Assembly (NCBI GenBank): GCA_943787445.1
Contig: CALSML010000016.1
Location: 1 to 64,000, forward strand
Direction of reading: 5' to 3'
DNA from: an uncultured Alphaproteobacteria bacterium
GTDB lineage: Bacteria > Pseudomonadota > Alphaproteobacteria > UBA6615
Length of the DNA stretch: 64,000 bases
Part shown: positions 36,683 through 47,019 of the stretch, in pieces
How positions within the stretch are numbered: position 1 is the first letter of the stretch
Layout: each line of letters begins with the position of its first letter
Program-made: the position numbers and the translations under genes
Notes under the pieces: model-generated
What the model was told of the DNA's origin: nothing
The model's input: the letters and a program-made list of their open reading frames with translations, nothing else
Databases searched by the model: none

Positions 36683-36710
36683 AAACGGCCGCCCTGCAAG
36701 GCGGCCGTTT
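36683..36710. terminator. Bidirectional terminator dctM / bioY
   Basis: AAACGGCCGCC pairs with GGCGGCCGTTT around a six-base loop in the convergent junction, 22 bases after dctM and 29 before the bioY end. Confidence 0.85.
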
Positions 36711-36739
36711 GTGATTCTGCGTGTTGAAAATGCGGCGAA

Positions 36740-37321
36740 TTAGCGTCTCGGAAGCAACTTCCAGATTAATGGCAGAACAGCTGCCGCCAGAGCGATTTTC
36801 ACGATTGCACCGACGATGAAAGGCTGGAAGCCAGCAGCAATGGCCTTTTCCGTTCCCCCCATGATCGTCGACAACCAGGCGACACCGAATGCAAAGATGA
36901 TGGCCGTACCGGTCAGATTGGCAAGAAACGTCAAGGCTACATTCCGATCCCAGCCGCGTTCTGCGAGCCAGCCCACCAGCACGGCCGCGATCAGAAAGCC
37001 CAGAAGGTATCCGCCAGTCGGTCCAGCCATATAGGCCATACCGGCACCGCTCGCGAAAACCGGAAGCCCCATCGCGCCCTCGGCGAGATAGAGAAGAAGG
37101 GTCGCACCCGCGAGGCGGGCGCCATAGGCCATTCCAATCACTAGAACAGCAAAAGTCTGCATGGTCATCGGCACCGGCCACATGGGCACCTGAATCTTTG
37201 CCGACACCGCCATCACCACGCTTCCGGCAATCGCCAACAAAACCAGACGCAGAACACCGCCCGTCTCGCGAGGCCAAATTGCATTGATCAAAGTTGGACC
37301 AGTACCCGTTGCTATTTGCAT
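36740..37321 (-). CDS. bioY: Biotin transporter BioY
   Basis: Substrate-binding membrane component of an ECF-type or stand-alone biotin importer. The 193-residue protein has six hydrophobic segments and the family motif VPMTMQTFAVLVIGMAYGAR, then GLPVFASGAGMAYMAGPTGGYLLGF. No bioMN genes are adjacent, which fits the known stand-alone use of BioY in alphaproteobacteria. It follows parC with a 79-base gap and may have its own promoter. Biotin is needed for AccB encoded in this window. Confidence 0.94.
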   Translation of the reverse strand: MQIATGTGPTLINAIWPRETGGVLRLVLLAIAGSVVMAVSAKIQVPMWPVPMTMQTFAVLVIGMAYGARLAGATLLLYLAEGAMGLPVFASGAGMAYMAGPTGGYLLGFLIAAVLVGWLAERGWDRNVALTFLANLTGTAIIFAFGVAWLSTIMGGTEKAIAAGFQPFIVGAIVKIALAAAVLPLIWKLLPRR

Positions 37322-37400
37322 GGTTCGTCTCCGTGTCGATGGCTCAAAGTCAGTCTACGACAGTTATCAGCTTCGCGACGCGCTCACAATAAGAAGCGCC

Positions 37401-39623
37401 TCAACGAAAACGCGGCGCTGCCGGAAATCCGCGTGGCACCTTGCGCCCGGCCTGGGCGCGTTTGCCGATCCAATCCTTCAATTCCTGCTTGGTAAAGGTG
37501 CGATGCCGATCCCCGGTCATCGTCGTCAGACCATCCTTCATATCGAATGTCGCAACATCAGACAGCATGTCGTTGGAATAGCTTTGCAGGACGACACCGC
37601 GGCCGCGAGACATCTCAGGCAGTTCACTGAGCGGATAGACCAGCATTTTGCGTTTGCGCCCCAGCACAGCGAGATAATCTCCGATAACAGATGCGCAGGC
37701 TGCAGCCTCCACATCACCCTTGACGTTGAGCACCTGTTTTCCGCTTTTGGTCTGCGCAACCACATCGTCCTCGGGGACGATGAACCCGCGACCGTCACTG
37801 GCTGCGACAACAAGTTTTGCACCCGGCTTGTGTACCTGCAGCGCCACGATATCTGCATCATTTCCAAGATCGAACATCAGGCGCAGCGGTTCTCCATGCC
37901 CACGTCCGCCGGGCAGTTTATCAACCCCAATCGTGTAGAAACGCCCATTCGTTGCAAAGACAAGCAATTTGTCTGTGGTCTCTGCCTCGAGAATGAATTT
38001 TCTCTTGTCGCCTTCCTTGAACTTCAAATCTTTTGCGACAAGGTCGTGTCCCCGCAGCGCCCGTACCCAACCCTTGTCAGAACATACGATCGTCACCGGC
38101 TCACGTTCGATCATCGCTTCGAGAGGAACAGCAACGACAGCCGGCGCTTCTGCAATATCCGTCCGGCGTTTGCCCAGCTCGGTTTTCTTGCCAAACCGCT
38201 TCTTCACATCGGCCACTTCATCTGCGAGATATTTGAGGCGTTTGGCCTTGTCTTTTATCAATGCCTTGAGCGACTTCTGCTCACCCTCAAGACCCTCGAT
38301 CTCCTTGCGGATGGCGATTTCCTCAAGCCGCCGCAAGGAACGCAATCGCATATTCAGAATTGCATCAACCTGCGCATCGTTCAGGTCCCAGCGCTTCTTC
38401 ATGACTGCGCGTGGGTCATCTTCCTCGCGGATAATCGCGATGATCTCGTCCAGATTGAGGAAAACAATCATGTAGCCCTTGAGCACATTCAGGCGCTCGG
38501 CAATTTTCCCCAAGCGGTGCTTGGTCACCCGCAACAGCACATCGTGCCGATGATCCAGATAGGCCTGCAGCACTTCGCGCAGCGTCATGACCCGCGGTAC
38601 GTGATCGGCATCGAGCACATTCATGTTCAGCGACACACGGGATTCCATCTCGGTGTTCCGGAACAAGCTCTCCATCAGCATTTCTGCGGTGACGTTTCGG
38701 CTTTTCGGCTCCAGCACCAGCCGGATATCATCCGCGGATTCATCCCGGATATCCCCAAGCAAGGGTAACTTGCGATTGTGCATCAATTCCGCAATCCGCT
38801 CGATCAGCCGCGACTTCTGCACCTGATAGGGAATCTCGGTGATCACAACCTGATACTGGCCACGCCCGAGATCTTCGCTTTCCCATCGCGCACGAACCCG
38901 GAAACTGCCGCGTCCGGAAGCATAGGCATCAACAATCGTGGCTCGGTCTTCCACCAGCATTCCACCGGTCGGAAAGTCCGGCCCGGGCATCAGATCAACC
39001 AGCTTTGCGATGGTCGCATTCGGCGTTTTCAGGAGATGGGACAACGCGTCGCAAGTTTCACCAACATTGTGCGGCGGAACGCTGCTGGCCATGCCAACCG
39101 CAATGCCGGTGGCGCCGTTGGCCAGAAGATTTGGAAAATTGGATGGCAGGACAACCGGCTCGCTGCCCTCCCCGTCATAGGTCTCCCGGAAATCAACCGC
39201 GTCATCGTCAATACCTTCGAGCAGGGCCTGAGCCACTTCGGTCATACGTGCTTCGGTGTAACGCATGGCAGCGGCGTTATCGCCATCCACATTGCCGAAA
39301 TTGCCCTGCCCATCCACCAACGGGTAACGCACGGCGAATTCCTGAGCGAGACGAACCAGCGCATCGTAAATCGCCTGGTCACCATGGGGGTGATATTTAC
39401 CCATGACATCGCCCACGACCCGGGCACATTTCTTGTAACCCTGATCAGGGTCCAGGCGCAGTTGCCGCATCGCGTGGAGCAGGCGCCGATGGACAGGTTT
39501 CAATCCGTCGCGCACATCTGGCAGCGACCGCGCCATAATTGTGGAAAGCGCGTAACTCAGATAACGCTCACTGAGCGCATCCTTGAACGCCTCCTGGCGT
39601 ACACCGCCGCCGACAATCGTCAT
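37401..39623 (-). CDS. parC: DNA topoisomerase IV subunit A
   Basis: Cleaves and passes DNA to separate daughter chromosomes. The 740-residue protein has the winged-helix region [20 protein letters not shown], the catalytic Tyr122 in [11 protein letters not shown], and the C-terminal beta-pinwheel with a single GQG-box-like stretch ([10 protein letters not shown]). In the quinolone region, [14 protein letters not shown] has Gln83 where E. coli GyrA has Ser83, and Asp87 is kept; this Gln seems natural in alphaproteobacterial ParC. Gene starts 75 bases after recO ends. Confidence 0.96.
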   Translation of the reverse strand: MTIVGGGVRQEAFKDALSERYLSYALSTIMARSLPDVRDGLKPVHRRLLHAMRQLRLDPDQGYKKCARVVGDVMGKYHPHGDQAIYDALVRLAQEFAVRYPLVDGQGNFGNVDGDNAAAMRYTEARMTEVAQALLEGIDDDAVDFRETYDGEGSEPVVLPSNFPNLLANGATGIAVGMASSVPPHNVGETCDALSHLLKTPNATIAKLVDLMPGPDFPTGGMLVEDRATIVDAYASGRGSFRVRARWESEDLGRGQYQVVITEIPYQVQKSRLIERIAELMHNRKLPLLGDIRDESADDIRLVLEPKSRNVTAEMLMESLFRNTEMESRVSLNMNVLDADHVPRVMTLREVLQAYLDHRHDVLLRVTKHRLGKIAERLNVLKGYMIVFLNLDEIIAIIREEDDPRAVMKKRWDLNDAQVDAILNMRLRSLRRLEEIAIRKEIEGLEGEQKSLKALIKDKAKRLKYLADEVADVKKRFGKKTELGKRRTDIAEAPAVVAVPLEAMIEREPVTIVCSDKGWVRALRGHDLVAKDLKFKEGDKRKFILEAETTDKLLVFATNGRFYTIGVDKLPGGRGHGEPLRLMFDLGNDADIVALQVHKPGAKLVVAASDGRGFIVPEDDVVAQTKSGKQVLNVKGDVEAAACASVIGDYLAVLGRKRKMLVYPLSELPEMSRGRGVVLQSYSNDMLSDVATFDMKDGLTTMTGDRHRTFTKQELKDWIGKRAQAGRKVPRGFPAAPRFR

Positions 39624-39697
39624 GTTGAAAACTCCGCTGAAACGAAGCCCCTTTTAGGCCCTGCGCCTGATTCACCTCAACAATCCGTCGCAGGATC

Positions 39698-40444
39698 CTA
39701 CTGATCAGTCCGCATGCGTGTCACAAGGGTCTCCAGACGCTCTCGTGACGCCGGGAGCCCCCGGTCTAGGGGGTCAAAGGCATGCCGGGCCAGAAAAAAA
39801 CCCGTCAGCTTCAGGCCATCGGAGAAATCGGTGTTGTCGGCCCCGTGACCGCGACCATCAGGACGCAGAAACCGCGGCAGGGTCAGCATTCGGTCACGAT
39901 AGGGATGCCCCGCTCCTTGAGATACTGCACGACCGGTTCGCGGACTGACATAGATCAGATTTTCAACCTCCCCGGTCGCCGCACAGGAACTGAGATCGAG
40001 ACCAAAACCGAGCTCATGCAGAAGTCCCAATTCCCACTGAATATAGACAGCCGGCCAGATATTCGCCTCGCCATCAGACAAGGCATCAAACAAGGCACCG
40101 GTCGCTGCATAGAGCCCGGGGTGGGGTTCACGTTCGGGAATGATCGTTTCCACCACTGAACAGGCCGCTGACAGAGCCGCAAGGCGTGCGGGGTCATCCA
40201 TGAACTGCGCGGCAGTATGGCGCGTGGATTCAATGGTATAGCGCCCGAGATGTTCGTTCAGTCGGGCCCGCCAGACCGCATCGACACGGTTTCCAGGTTC
40301 GACCATCCCGCGCTTGCCCCGGGAATTTCCGCCATGCATCAGGCCCGCATGACGGCCATGCTCAAGGGTGAGCAGCTGCACAACGGCAGCACCTTCCCCA
40401 TGCGGTCGAGCCGCCAGCACGATACCTTCGTCACGCCATTCCAT
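39698..40444 (-). CDS. recO: DNA repair protein RecO
   Basis: RecO loads RecA in the RecFOR gap-repair pathway. The 248-residue protein has the N-terminal OB-fold (MEWRDEGIVLAARPHGEGAA, VVQLLTLEHGRHAGLMHGG with RGKRG) and a helical domain with WELGLLHELGFGLDLSSCAATG. The zinc Cys of other RecO proteins are only partly kept. I start at MEWRDEG, 40444; the 14 residues before it lack homology. It lies between era and parC as expected. Confidence 0.93.
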   Translation of the reverse strand: MEWRDEGIVLAARPHGEGAAVVQLLTLEHGRHAGLMHGGNSRGKRGMVEPGNRVDAVWRARLNEHLGRYTIESTRHTAAQFMDDPARLAALSAACSVVETIIPEREPHPGLYAATGALFDALSDGEANIWPAVYIQWELGLLHELGFGLDLSSCAATGEVENLIYVSPRTGRAVSQGAGHPYRDRMLTLPRFLRPDGRGHGADNTDFSDGLKLTGFFLARHAFDPLDRGLPASRERLETLVTRMRTDQ

Positions 40445-40526
40445 TGAATAACACTCGATGGCTGATTGTGTGCTCATGGAACACAATCAGCCGCGCCGGG
40501 GCAATCCGAACCGGACCTGACAGGAA

Positions 40527-41429
40527 CTAAGCGTCGAAACGCAGTCCCCATTCACGGAAATGGCCCGGATCATCAGCCCATTTCTCACGGACCTTCACGC
40601 GCACGAAAAGGTGGACCGGCCGCCCGATCAATTCCGCCAGCTCTTCCTGTGCTTCGGCCCGGATTCGGCGGATCATCTGTCCGCCCTTCCCGACAACAAT
40701 GCCCTTGTGGGATTCCCGCGCGACGGTGATCGCCTGCTCGATCCGCACGCTGCCATTGTCGAAGTCCTCCCAGCTTTCCGTCCCAACGGACAGGGCATAG
40801 GGAAGCTCCTGATGAAGATACAGATAGGCCTTTTCCCGTGTCAGTTCGGCGGCCAGCAACCGCTGGGGAATGTCGGAAATTTCATCTTCCGGAAACAACC
40901 ACGGCCCAACAGGCATCCGCGCGCTCAACGCGTCCTCGAGGTCACTGACACCGCTGCCATTCAAAGCTGAAATCATGAAGGTACGTTCGAATGTTGCCAT
41001 CGCATTCAGTTCCTCTGACAGCGACAGCAGCTCTTCACGACGGATGGTATCGACCTTGTTGAGGACCAGAGTGACTGTTGATTCGCGCTTGTTCAGACCC
41101 TCGGCAATGCGACGTACATCCGCATCGATCCCGCGTTTGGCATCGACCAGAAGTACAATCGCATCCGCATCTGCCGTTCCACCCCAGGCCGCATCCACCA
41201 TAGCTCGATCGAGCCGACGTTTGGGCGCGAAGATGCCCGGTGTATCGACATACACAATTTGGGTATTCTCATGCAGGGCAACTCCGCGAACCCGAATACG
41301 TGTAGTCTGTACCTTTGGAGAGACAATCGAGACCTTGGCCCCGACCAGGCGATTGACGAGCGTAGATTTACCCGCATTCGGTGCGCCCAGCACCGAGACT
41401 ATTCCACAATGTGTCTGCCCCTCAGGCAT
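40527..41429 (-). CDS. era: GTPase Era
   Basis: Ribosome-assembly GTPase that binds the 3' end of 16S rRNA. G motifs are complete: GAPNAGKST, TTRIRVRG, DTPG, NKVD and the SALNG motif. The C-terminal KH domain has SHKGIVVGKGGQMIRRI and ends REWGLRFDA. The 300-residue protein starts at MPEGQTHCGIVSVLG, 41429, overlapping the rnc end by eight bases; the longer frame upstream is rnc in another frame. rnc-era-recO is a strong conserved order. Confidence 0.96.
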   Translation of the reverse strand: MPEGQTHCGIVSVLGAPNAGKSTLVNRLVGAKVSIVSPKVQTTRIRVRGVALHENTQIVYVDTPGIFAPKRRLDRAMVDAAWGGTADADAIVLLVDAKRGIDADVRRIAEGLNKRESTVTLVLNKVDTIRREELLSLSEELNAMATFERTFMISALNGSGVSDLEDALSARMPVGPWLFPEDEISDIPQRLLAAELTREKAYLYLHQELPYALSVGTESWEDFDNGSVRIEQAITVARESHKGIVVGKGGQMIRRIRAEAQEELAELIGRPVHLFVRVKVREKWADDPGHFREWGLRFDA

Positions 41430-42090
41430 CCTGTTTGACCCCCAGCCGGGCCAGCATCGCAGCCGCGGCATCCTGTTCTGCCGCGCGCTTGCTCGGCCCG
41501 ACCGCGCGGGCAACCTCTTGATCCTGAATGATAACTTCCACGGTAAACTCCGGTTGGTGGTCAGGTCCACTTCGACCGACATCCCGGTATATAGGCAGAC
41601 CCTGGCCCTGAGATTGCGCCCATTCCTGTAAAGCGGTTTTCGGGTCCCGAGGCGGACGGGAACGCGTTTCGACCAATGGATCCCAGACGTTCCGAATAAA
41701 CGCTTCGGCCCGGGCCATACCACCATCGAGGTAAAGCGCTGCAATCAGCGCTTCCACCATATCGGCGATGATGTTTTCGTTGAGTACGCCCGGTGAAATT
41801 CGGGCAAATCGCTCGACCCTCAGTTCAGTGCCGACCTGAGCAAGTGTGCTGGCCTGTACAAGGGCAGCAAATCTTCGTCCAATCTCGCCTTCATTTTCCG
41901 CAGGAAACCGCTCGAGCAGCAATTGGGCCACAACCAGCCCCAGAACTCTGTCACCGAGAAATTCCAGACGTTCGTAGGAATTGGCATTCGCAACACTTGA
42001 ATGGCTCAAGGCCCGGATCAGCAATCCCCGGTCGTTGAACCGATGTCCAAGAGTACCAAACAATTCTTCGATAGCGTCGCTGTTCGTCAT
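41422..42090 (-). CDS. rnc: Ribonuclease III
   Basis: Cuts double-stranded RNA, processing rRNA precursors and some mRNAs. The endonuclease signature ERLEFLGDRVLGLVVA has the conserved Glu and Asp; the second metal site is IADMVEALIAALYLDGG. A dsRNA-binding domain fills the C-terminus (PKTALQEWAQSQGQGLPIYR). The start is the ATG at 42090, sharing one base with the lepB stop (TGATG); a TTG just upstream is not needed. 222 residues. Confidence 0.96.
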   Translation of the reverse strand: MTNSDAIEELFGTLGHRFNDRGLLIRALSHSSVANANSYERLEFLGDRVLGLVVAQLLLERFPAENEGEIGRRFAALVQASTLAQVGTELRVERFARISPGVLNENIIADMVEALIAALYLDGGMARAEAFIRNVWDPLVETRSRPPRDPKTALQEWAQSQGQGLPIYRDVGRSGPDHQPEFTVEVIIQDQEVARAVGPSKRAAEQDAAAAMLARLGVKQDA

Positions 42091-42836
42091 CAATCAATAG
42101 AGTCAAAAATGCGATCGATGCGTGCGGCCTGCACCCAGCGCCACGGCTTCAGCCAGCCTGCTGTCCCGTCTGTAGAATAGAAGATCAATTCGGCCCGTCC
42201 GACCAGATTTTGCGCCGGGATAAAGCCCCAGCTCCGGCTGTCATTACTGTCATCACGGTTGTCGCCCATCGCAAAGTAATGGTTTTCCGGCACGATGAAT
42301 TCCCGTGTGTTGTCAGCCGGACCGCGATCGGCCTGCCCTTCCCGAATGGTATAGGTCCGTTCGCCCGGCAGGGTCTCGGCATATTGGGGCACCCGCCGGA
42401 CACTGCCCCGGAAATCGCGAGACACGTGATCCTCGATGCGCTGGCGCGGCAACACCTGACCGTTCAGATACAAGCGCCCGTTGACCATCTGGATGCGATC
42501 CCCTGGCAAGCCCACAATGCGCTTGATGAAGTCGTCACGATTGGTTGGCGGATGACGGAACACGGCCACATCACCCCGTTCGGGCGAACTGCCGAAAATT
42601 CGGCCGGAAAAGAAGCCCAGACCAAACGGCATGGAATATCGGCTGTAGCCATAGGAAAACTTCGACACAAACAGATAATCACCCACCAACAGGGTCGGAA
42701 TCATGGAGCCCGAAGGGATGTTGAATGGCTGGAACAGGAAGGTGCGCACAACCCCCGCAATCAGCAACGCATAGATGATCGTGCGCACCGACTCGAATAT
42801 ACCGCCTTCTTTCTTCTTCTTTCGGTCGTTCGCCAT
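42090..42836 (-). CDS. lepB: Signal peptidase I
   Basis: Inner-membrane protease that removes signal peptides. The single N-terminal helix (TIIYALLIAGVVRTFLFQPF) leads into the nucleophile box PSGSMIPTL (Ser44) and box D with the general base Lys105 in DDFIKRIVGLPGD; box E GDNRDDSNDSRSWG is present. 248 residues. It is in the operon pdxJ-acpS-lepB-rnc-era, typical of alphaproteobacteria, with a start codon preceded by a basic KKKK region. Confidence 0.96.
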   Translation of the reverse strand: MANDRKKKKEGGIFESVRTIIYALLIAGVVRTFLFQPFNIPSGSMIPTLLVGDYLFVSKFSYGYSRYSMPFGLGFFSGRIFGSSPERGDVAVFRHPPTNRDDFIKRIVGLPGDRIQMVNGRLYLNGQVLPRQRIEDHVSRDFRGSVRRVPQYAETLPGERTYTIREGQADRGPADNTREFIVPENHYFAMGDNRDDSNDSRSWGFIPAQNLVGRAELIFYSTDGTAGWLKPWRWVQAARIDRIFDSID

Positions 42837-42940
42837 TCTTCGGCCTTTATCGGTTCATGCGTCGCCAGAACCGCGGGTTCTAACCGCGTCTCGACCTCAG
42901 CACCAGTGAAGATTGGTGCACTGCTGTATCAGGGTTTGGA

Positions 42941-43393
42941 TCAGTCTGCGATATCGGGAATTGCCGAGATGATAACAATCGCCTGTGCAAATGGGGGTTC
43001 GTCAGTGATGGAAAGTTCGATCAGCGGCTTCATACCAGGCGGCGTAATTTCGGCAAGGCGGGCCGCCGCGCCATTCGTCAGACGCATGGTGGGCTTTCCG
43101 GAGGGCAGATTGACAACCCCCATATCACGCCAGAACACCCCTTTGCGAAACCCTGTTCCAAGTGCTTTTGAACACGCTTCTTTCGCCGTGTACCGTTTTG
43201 CATAACTATCCGCGCGGTTGCAGCGACGATCAGACTTCGCACGCTCGACATCGGTGAAACAGCGCGCCGTAAAACGCTCCCCGAACCGCTCGAGTGTGCG
43301 CGCCACCCGGGTGATGTCAATTAAATCAATGCCCAATCCGATAATCATCGGATACATGGCCATCACCGGTTTTCCTGCGGCCTCGTCACTCAT
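42941..43393 (-). CDS. acpS: Holo-[acyl-carrier-protein] synthase
   Basis: Adds 4'-phosphopantetheine to apo-ACP. Motifs: [20 protein letters not shown] with the metal Asp, and [16 protein letters not shown] with the metal Glu. The longest frame (150 residues) starts at 43393 and its ATGA overlaps the pdxJ stop, which speaks for translation coupling, but homology starts at MIIGLGID, 43348; either start may be used. It follows pdxJ and precedes lepB. Confidence 0.93.
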   Translation of the reverse strand: MSDEAAGKPVMAMYPMIIGLGIDLIDITRVARTLERFGERFTARCFTDVERAKSDRRCNRADSYAKRYTAKEACSKALGTGFRKGVFWRDMGVVNLPSGKPTMRLTNGAAARLAEITPPGMKPLIELSITDEPPFAQAIVIISAIPDIAD

Positions 43394-44157
43394 GCGATGG
43401 CCTCACCAATTGCTTCTGATCGGGCCTGATCCATAAGCGCACGCATACGCTTGATGGAACTGTCCAATCCACCAAATATGGCCTCCCCAATCAGGAAATG
43501 CCCGATGTTCAATTCCTCGATCTGAGGGATCGCTGCAACCGGTCCGACCGTGTCGAAGGTGATGCCGTGCCCGGCATGCATCTGCAATCCAATTTCCGTC
43601 CCATATTCTGCTGCATCGACAATCCGGGCCAGCAACCGGTCCGCTTCGGGCTCATCCCCTGCGATCAACGCATCACAATAGGCCCCGACATGGATTTCCA
43701 CAGCCGGCGCCCCGATCGAACGCGAGGCATCTAGCTGCTCACGATCCGGTTCGATAAACATCGAAACAATCGCACCGCTTTCTCCCAGACTGTCCACGAA
43801 GCGTTTGAGATGATTGTGACCTGAGGCCACGTCCAGGCCGCCCTCGGTTGTCCGTTCCTCGCGTCGTTCCGGCACAATGCAGACTGCGTGAGGACCGTGT
43901 CGCAACGCAATGTCCAGCATCTCATCCGTGGCCGCCATCTCCAGAGTCAGAGGAATTTCGATTGCCTCCAATAACCGGATCAGGTCGTCATCGGATATAT
44001 GCCGGCGGTCTTCACGCAGATGGGCAACAATGCTGTCCGCGCCAGCCGCTGCAGCAGCCTGCGCGGCACGAACAGGATCGGGCAAACCGCCCCCGCGCGC
44101 ATTGCGGATGGTTGCCACATGATCAACATTGACGCCGAGGCGCAATTCAGAAGCCAT
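43390..44157 (-). CDS. pdxJ: Pyridoxine 5'-phosphate synthase
   Basis: Last step of the DXP-dependent vitamin B6 pathway. The 255-residue barrel has [19 protein letters not shown], the catalytic Glu of [38 protein letters not shown] and [14 protein letters not shown] feeds glyA, the ornithine decarboxylase and others in this window. It lies 72 bases after the rsh stop. Confidence 0.96.
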   Translation of the reverse strand: MASELRLGVNVDHVATIRNARGGGLPDPVRAAQAAAAAGADSIVAHLREDRRHISDDDLIRLLEAIEIPLTLEMAATDEMLDIALRHGPHAVCIVPERREERTTEGGLDVASGHNHLKRFVDSLGESGAIVSMFIEPDREQLDASRSIGAPAVEIHVGAYCDALIAGDEPEADRLLARIVDAAEYGTEIGLQMHAGHGITFDTVGPVAAIPQIEELNIGHFLIGEAIFGGLDSSIKRMRALMDQARSEAIGEAIA

Positions 44158-44229
44158 TAAAGTATCTCATGGTTTCGGGTTGAATCCTAAAATCGGCCTT
44201 CGGAAGACGAAGGTCAAGCTGTCACCCGA

Positions 44230-46413
44230 TCAGCTTCGCGCACGCTCGATTGTACTCACGGATTTATGGCCACGCAGCGTGGTCATGATCGCGTTGAGAT
44301 GCTTGGCATCGGCAACCTCTATGTCAACGACCATGTCAAAGAAATCAGCCGTACGATTGGTGAATTTCAGGTTGGAGATATTGCCCTGTGCCCCGGCGAT
44401 GGTCGTTGCCAGATCCGCCAGGCTGCCGGGCTCATTGATGAGCGTCACATTCAACCGGCTGACCAGTTCACCAGCAGCGATATCAGAATCCGGATCCCAC
44501 GACACATCGACCCAGCGCTCGGGACTGTCTGCAAAAGCTTCCAGAGTCATGCAATCGATCGTGTGGATCGTCACACCTTTGCCAGTTGTCATGACACCGA
44601 CGATGCGGTCACCGGGCAGTGGATAACAACATTTCGCCATGTGAACAGCGATCCCAAGTGTCAGGCCGCTGATCGGCACGGCATGCTCACCGCCACCTGC
44701 CGGTATTGGCTTCTTTCGTCGCAGAGAGAAAATCGAGCTCGAACTCTTCGCAAGCTTCCCCCCATCTGCCTTGTCGGGAAACACGACCCGGGCAACGTCA
44801 CGCCCGGTGTAAACGCCCTGCCCCACCATCGCGAACAGATCGTCGGCTGACCGGGCGTGAAACTCCCGCAACGCCTTATCGAGAGACGCGTTCTCCAGAG
44901 ACTCTTCAAACCGGTCGAACGCCTTCCCGACAATGCTGCGTCCGAGATCAATATACTGACGCGTTTCCTGTTCACGCAGCACGCGGCGGATCCGTGCCTT
45001 GGCCTTGCCCGTAACGACCAGTTTCTCCCAGTCCGGCGACGGGGTCTGGTTTTTCGAAATCAAAATTTCGACCTGGTCACCGTTCTGCAGCGCGGTCCGC
45101 AACGGCATGTTCCTGCCATTGATCTTCGCGCCGACACATTTGTCACCGATATCGGTGTGCACCGCATAGGCAAAATCAATCGCCGTGGAACCTCGCGGCA
45201 GCGAATAGACCTCGCCCTTCGGCGAAAAGCAGAAGACCTGATCCGAAAACATTTCCAGCCGCGTATGGGCAAGGAAATCTTCCGGCGCTGCGGCATTCTC
45301 GAGAATCTCGAGCAACTCCTGCAGCCAGCGATACTGACGATTCTCCTCGCGAAGTGCGCTGGATGCCGGGCCCGATCCTGTCTCCTTGTAGACCCAGTGT
45401 GCGGCCACCCCACGTTCGGCCACATCGTGCATATCCCGCGTTCGAATCTGGATTTCAATCCGATGATCGGCCAGTCCAACGACGCTGGTGTGCAGAGAGC
45501 GATAGCCATTAGGCTTGGGAGTCGAGAGGTAGTCCTTGAAACGTCCGGGCACGACCTGATAGCGCCCATGGACCACGCCGAGCGCCTGATAGCATTCAGA
45601 CACGGTGGGCACCACCACGCGAAATGCAATGATATCGGAAAGTTGCTCGACCGAGGATTGGGTGCGCTGCATCTTGCGCCAAATCGAATAGGGAGACTTC
45701 TCGCGCCCGGCGATATCTGCTTCGATCCCGGCTTCGGCAAAGACGGCCCGCAACTCGACGAGAACGGCCTCGACCACGCTGTCCCCTTCCGAGCGCATGA
45801 ATTCAAGGCGGCGCGAAATCGAATCCCGTGCATCCGGATACAGCTCACGAAAGGCGCGGTCTTCCAGTTCATCCTTGATGTCGTGCATGCCGATCCGCTC
45901 GGCGAGCGGCGCGTAAATGTCCATGGTTTCACGGGCAATACGATGGCGACGGTCTTCCTTAGGCACATGATGCAGCGTGCGCATGTTGTGCAACCGGTCT
46001 GCCAGCTTCACCAACAGAACACGAATATCCCGGCTCATGGCCAACAACATTTTACGGAAATTCTCGGCCTGCTTGGCCCGGTCGGACTGCAACTCCAGCT
46101 GGGTCAGCTTGGTGACGCCATCCACGAGTTGTGCGACCTCATCGCCAAACAACTCGGCAATCTCGGCGCTTGTAGCGTCCGTATCCTCGATGGTGTCGTG
46201 GAGCAGCGCCGTGATGATGGAAGCCGTATCTAGACTATAATTCGTCAGGATTCCGGCTACTTCAAGCGGATGACTGAAATACGGGTCTCCCGATGCGCGT
46301 TTTTGCGCGCTATGCGCCTTCATCGCGAAATCATAGGCGCGGATCAGGGCCCCTTCATCCGCGCTTGGGTCGTAAGCACGCACCTTCTCGACAAGTTCGG
46401 ATTGAAGCATCAT
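44230..46413 (-). CDS. rsh: Bifunctional (p)ppGpp synthetase/hydrolase Rsh
   Basis: Controls the stringent response. The hydrolase domain has the HD pair in LLHDTIEDTDA (His72-Asp73) and VKLADRLHNMRTL; the synthetase domain reads SDIIAFRVVVPTVSECYQAL with DYLSTPKPNGYRSLHTSV; TGS follows near 390-450 (VYSLPRGSTAIDFAYAVH), then a zinc-finger-type segment with MAKCCYPLPGD and a C-terminal ACT domain (LADLATTIAGAQGNISNLKF). With 727 residues it is a complete long RSH. It follows rpoZ with a terminator in between, so it probably has its own promoter as well. Confidence 0.96.
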   Translation of the reverse strand: MMLQSELVEKVRAYDPSADEGALIRAYDFAMKAHSAQKRASGDPYFSHPLEVAGILTNYSLDTASIITALLHDTIEDTDATSAEIAELFGDEVAQLVDGVTKLTQLELQSDRAKQAENFRKMLLAMSRDIRVLLVKLADRLHNMRTLHHVPKEDRRHRIARETMDIYAPLAERIGMHDIKDELEDRAFRELYPDARDSISRRLEFMRSEGDSVVEAVLVELRAVFAEAGIEADIAGREKSPYSIWRKMQRTQSSVEQLSDIIAFRVVVPTVSECYQALGVVHGRYQVVPGRFKDYLSTPKPNGYRSLHTSVVGLADHRIEIQIRTRDMHDVAERGVAAHWVYKETGSGPASSALREENRQYRWLQELLEILENAAAPEDFLAHTRLEMFSDQVFCFSPKGEVYSLPRGSTAIDFAYAVHTDIGDKCVGAKINGRNMPLRTALQNGDQVEILISKNQTPSPDWEKLVVTGKAKARIRRVLREQETRQYIDLGRSIVGKAFDRFEESLENASLDKALREFHARSADDLFAMVGQGVYTGRDVARVVFPDKADGGKLAKSSSSIFSLRRKKPIPAGGGEHAVPISGLTLGIAVHMAKCCYPLPGDRIVGVMTTGKGVTIHTIDCMTLEAFADSPERWVDVSWDPDSDIAAGELVSRLNVTLINEPGSLADLATTIAGAQGNISNLKFTNRTADFFDMVVDIEVADAKHLNAIMTTLRGHKSVSTIERARS

Positions 46414-46445
46414 TTGGACATCATAGGCATGAAACAGGGTGAACG

Positions 46446-46479
46446 AAAAAGCCCGGGCACATCTTTGTGTCCCGGGCTT
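46446..46479 (-). terminator. Terminator after rpoZ
   Basis: On the minus strand AGCCCGGG pairs with CCCGGGCT plus an inner CACA/TGTG stem with a one-base bulge, then TTTTT. It lies 62 bases after the rpoZ stop and before rsh, so most rpoZ transcripts should end here. Confidence 0.8.
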
Positions 46480-46540
46480 CCGTTCGCAATCGCGAAAATC
46501 TTATCTCGCAGCAGCTTTGCGCCGCCCTGACAGCACGATG

Positions 46541-46933
46541 TCAGCTATCCGGGGTCTCGTCGACCGCATCCTCAAACCGCATCTGCGGCATGTCGGAATC
46601 GACGGCATCCTCGCCATCGGCAACCGGCATATCGGGCTGTACGCCCGGAATATTACTTTCGGATTCGAGCAACTCGATAATCTCGTCTTCCTCGGAAAGA
46701 TCGAACTCGACATGCTTCTGCTGTCCAGACACCAGGGATTCACGGAGGTTTTCGATATCGACCGTTTCATCGGCAATTTCGCGCAACGCGATCACCGGGT
46801 TCTTGTCATTGTCACGTTCGACTGTGATCGGCGCGCCTGCCGCAATTTCACGGGCTCGCTGACCGGCGACCATCACCAGATCAAAGCGGTTCGGGATACG
46901 TTCGATACAATCTTCAACTGTCACGCGTGCCAT
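46541..46933 (-). CDS. rpoZ: RNA polymerase omega subunit
   Basis: Small subunit that helps assemble RNA polymerase and forms a ppGpp site with beta-prime in some bacteria. The core is [20 protein letters not shown] and [20 protein letters not shown] with [14 protein letters not shown]; the long acidic C-terminal tail (about residues 75-130) is usual in alphaproteobacteria. 130 residues. The rpoZ-rsh neighbourhood is conserved from Alphaproteobacteria to Gammaproteobacteria (rpoZ-spoT). Confidence 0.95.
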   Translation of the reverse strand: MARVTVEDCIERIPNRFDLVMVAGQRAREIAAGAPITVERDNDKNPVIALREIADETVDIENLRESLVSGQQKHVEFDLSEEDEIIELLESESNIPGVQPDMPVADGEDAVDSDMPQMRFEDAVDETPDS

Positions 46934-47019
46934 TCAGATGTCTCCGGGCAGGAATTCGAATTTGGCAGCTATATAGGCGCAAAATGCCGGAATGCCAACC
47001 ATTTACGCGATGAAAGGCG

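Noticed and set aside
37284-38768. A 494-codon plus-strand frame opposite parC
   Set aside because: It is the mirror of parC coding; composition rich in His, Gln and Arg with no motifs.
44857-46233. A 458-codon plus-strand frame opposite rsh
   Set aside because: Antisense shadow of rsh, no homology or ribosome site.
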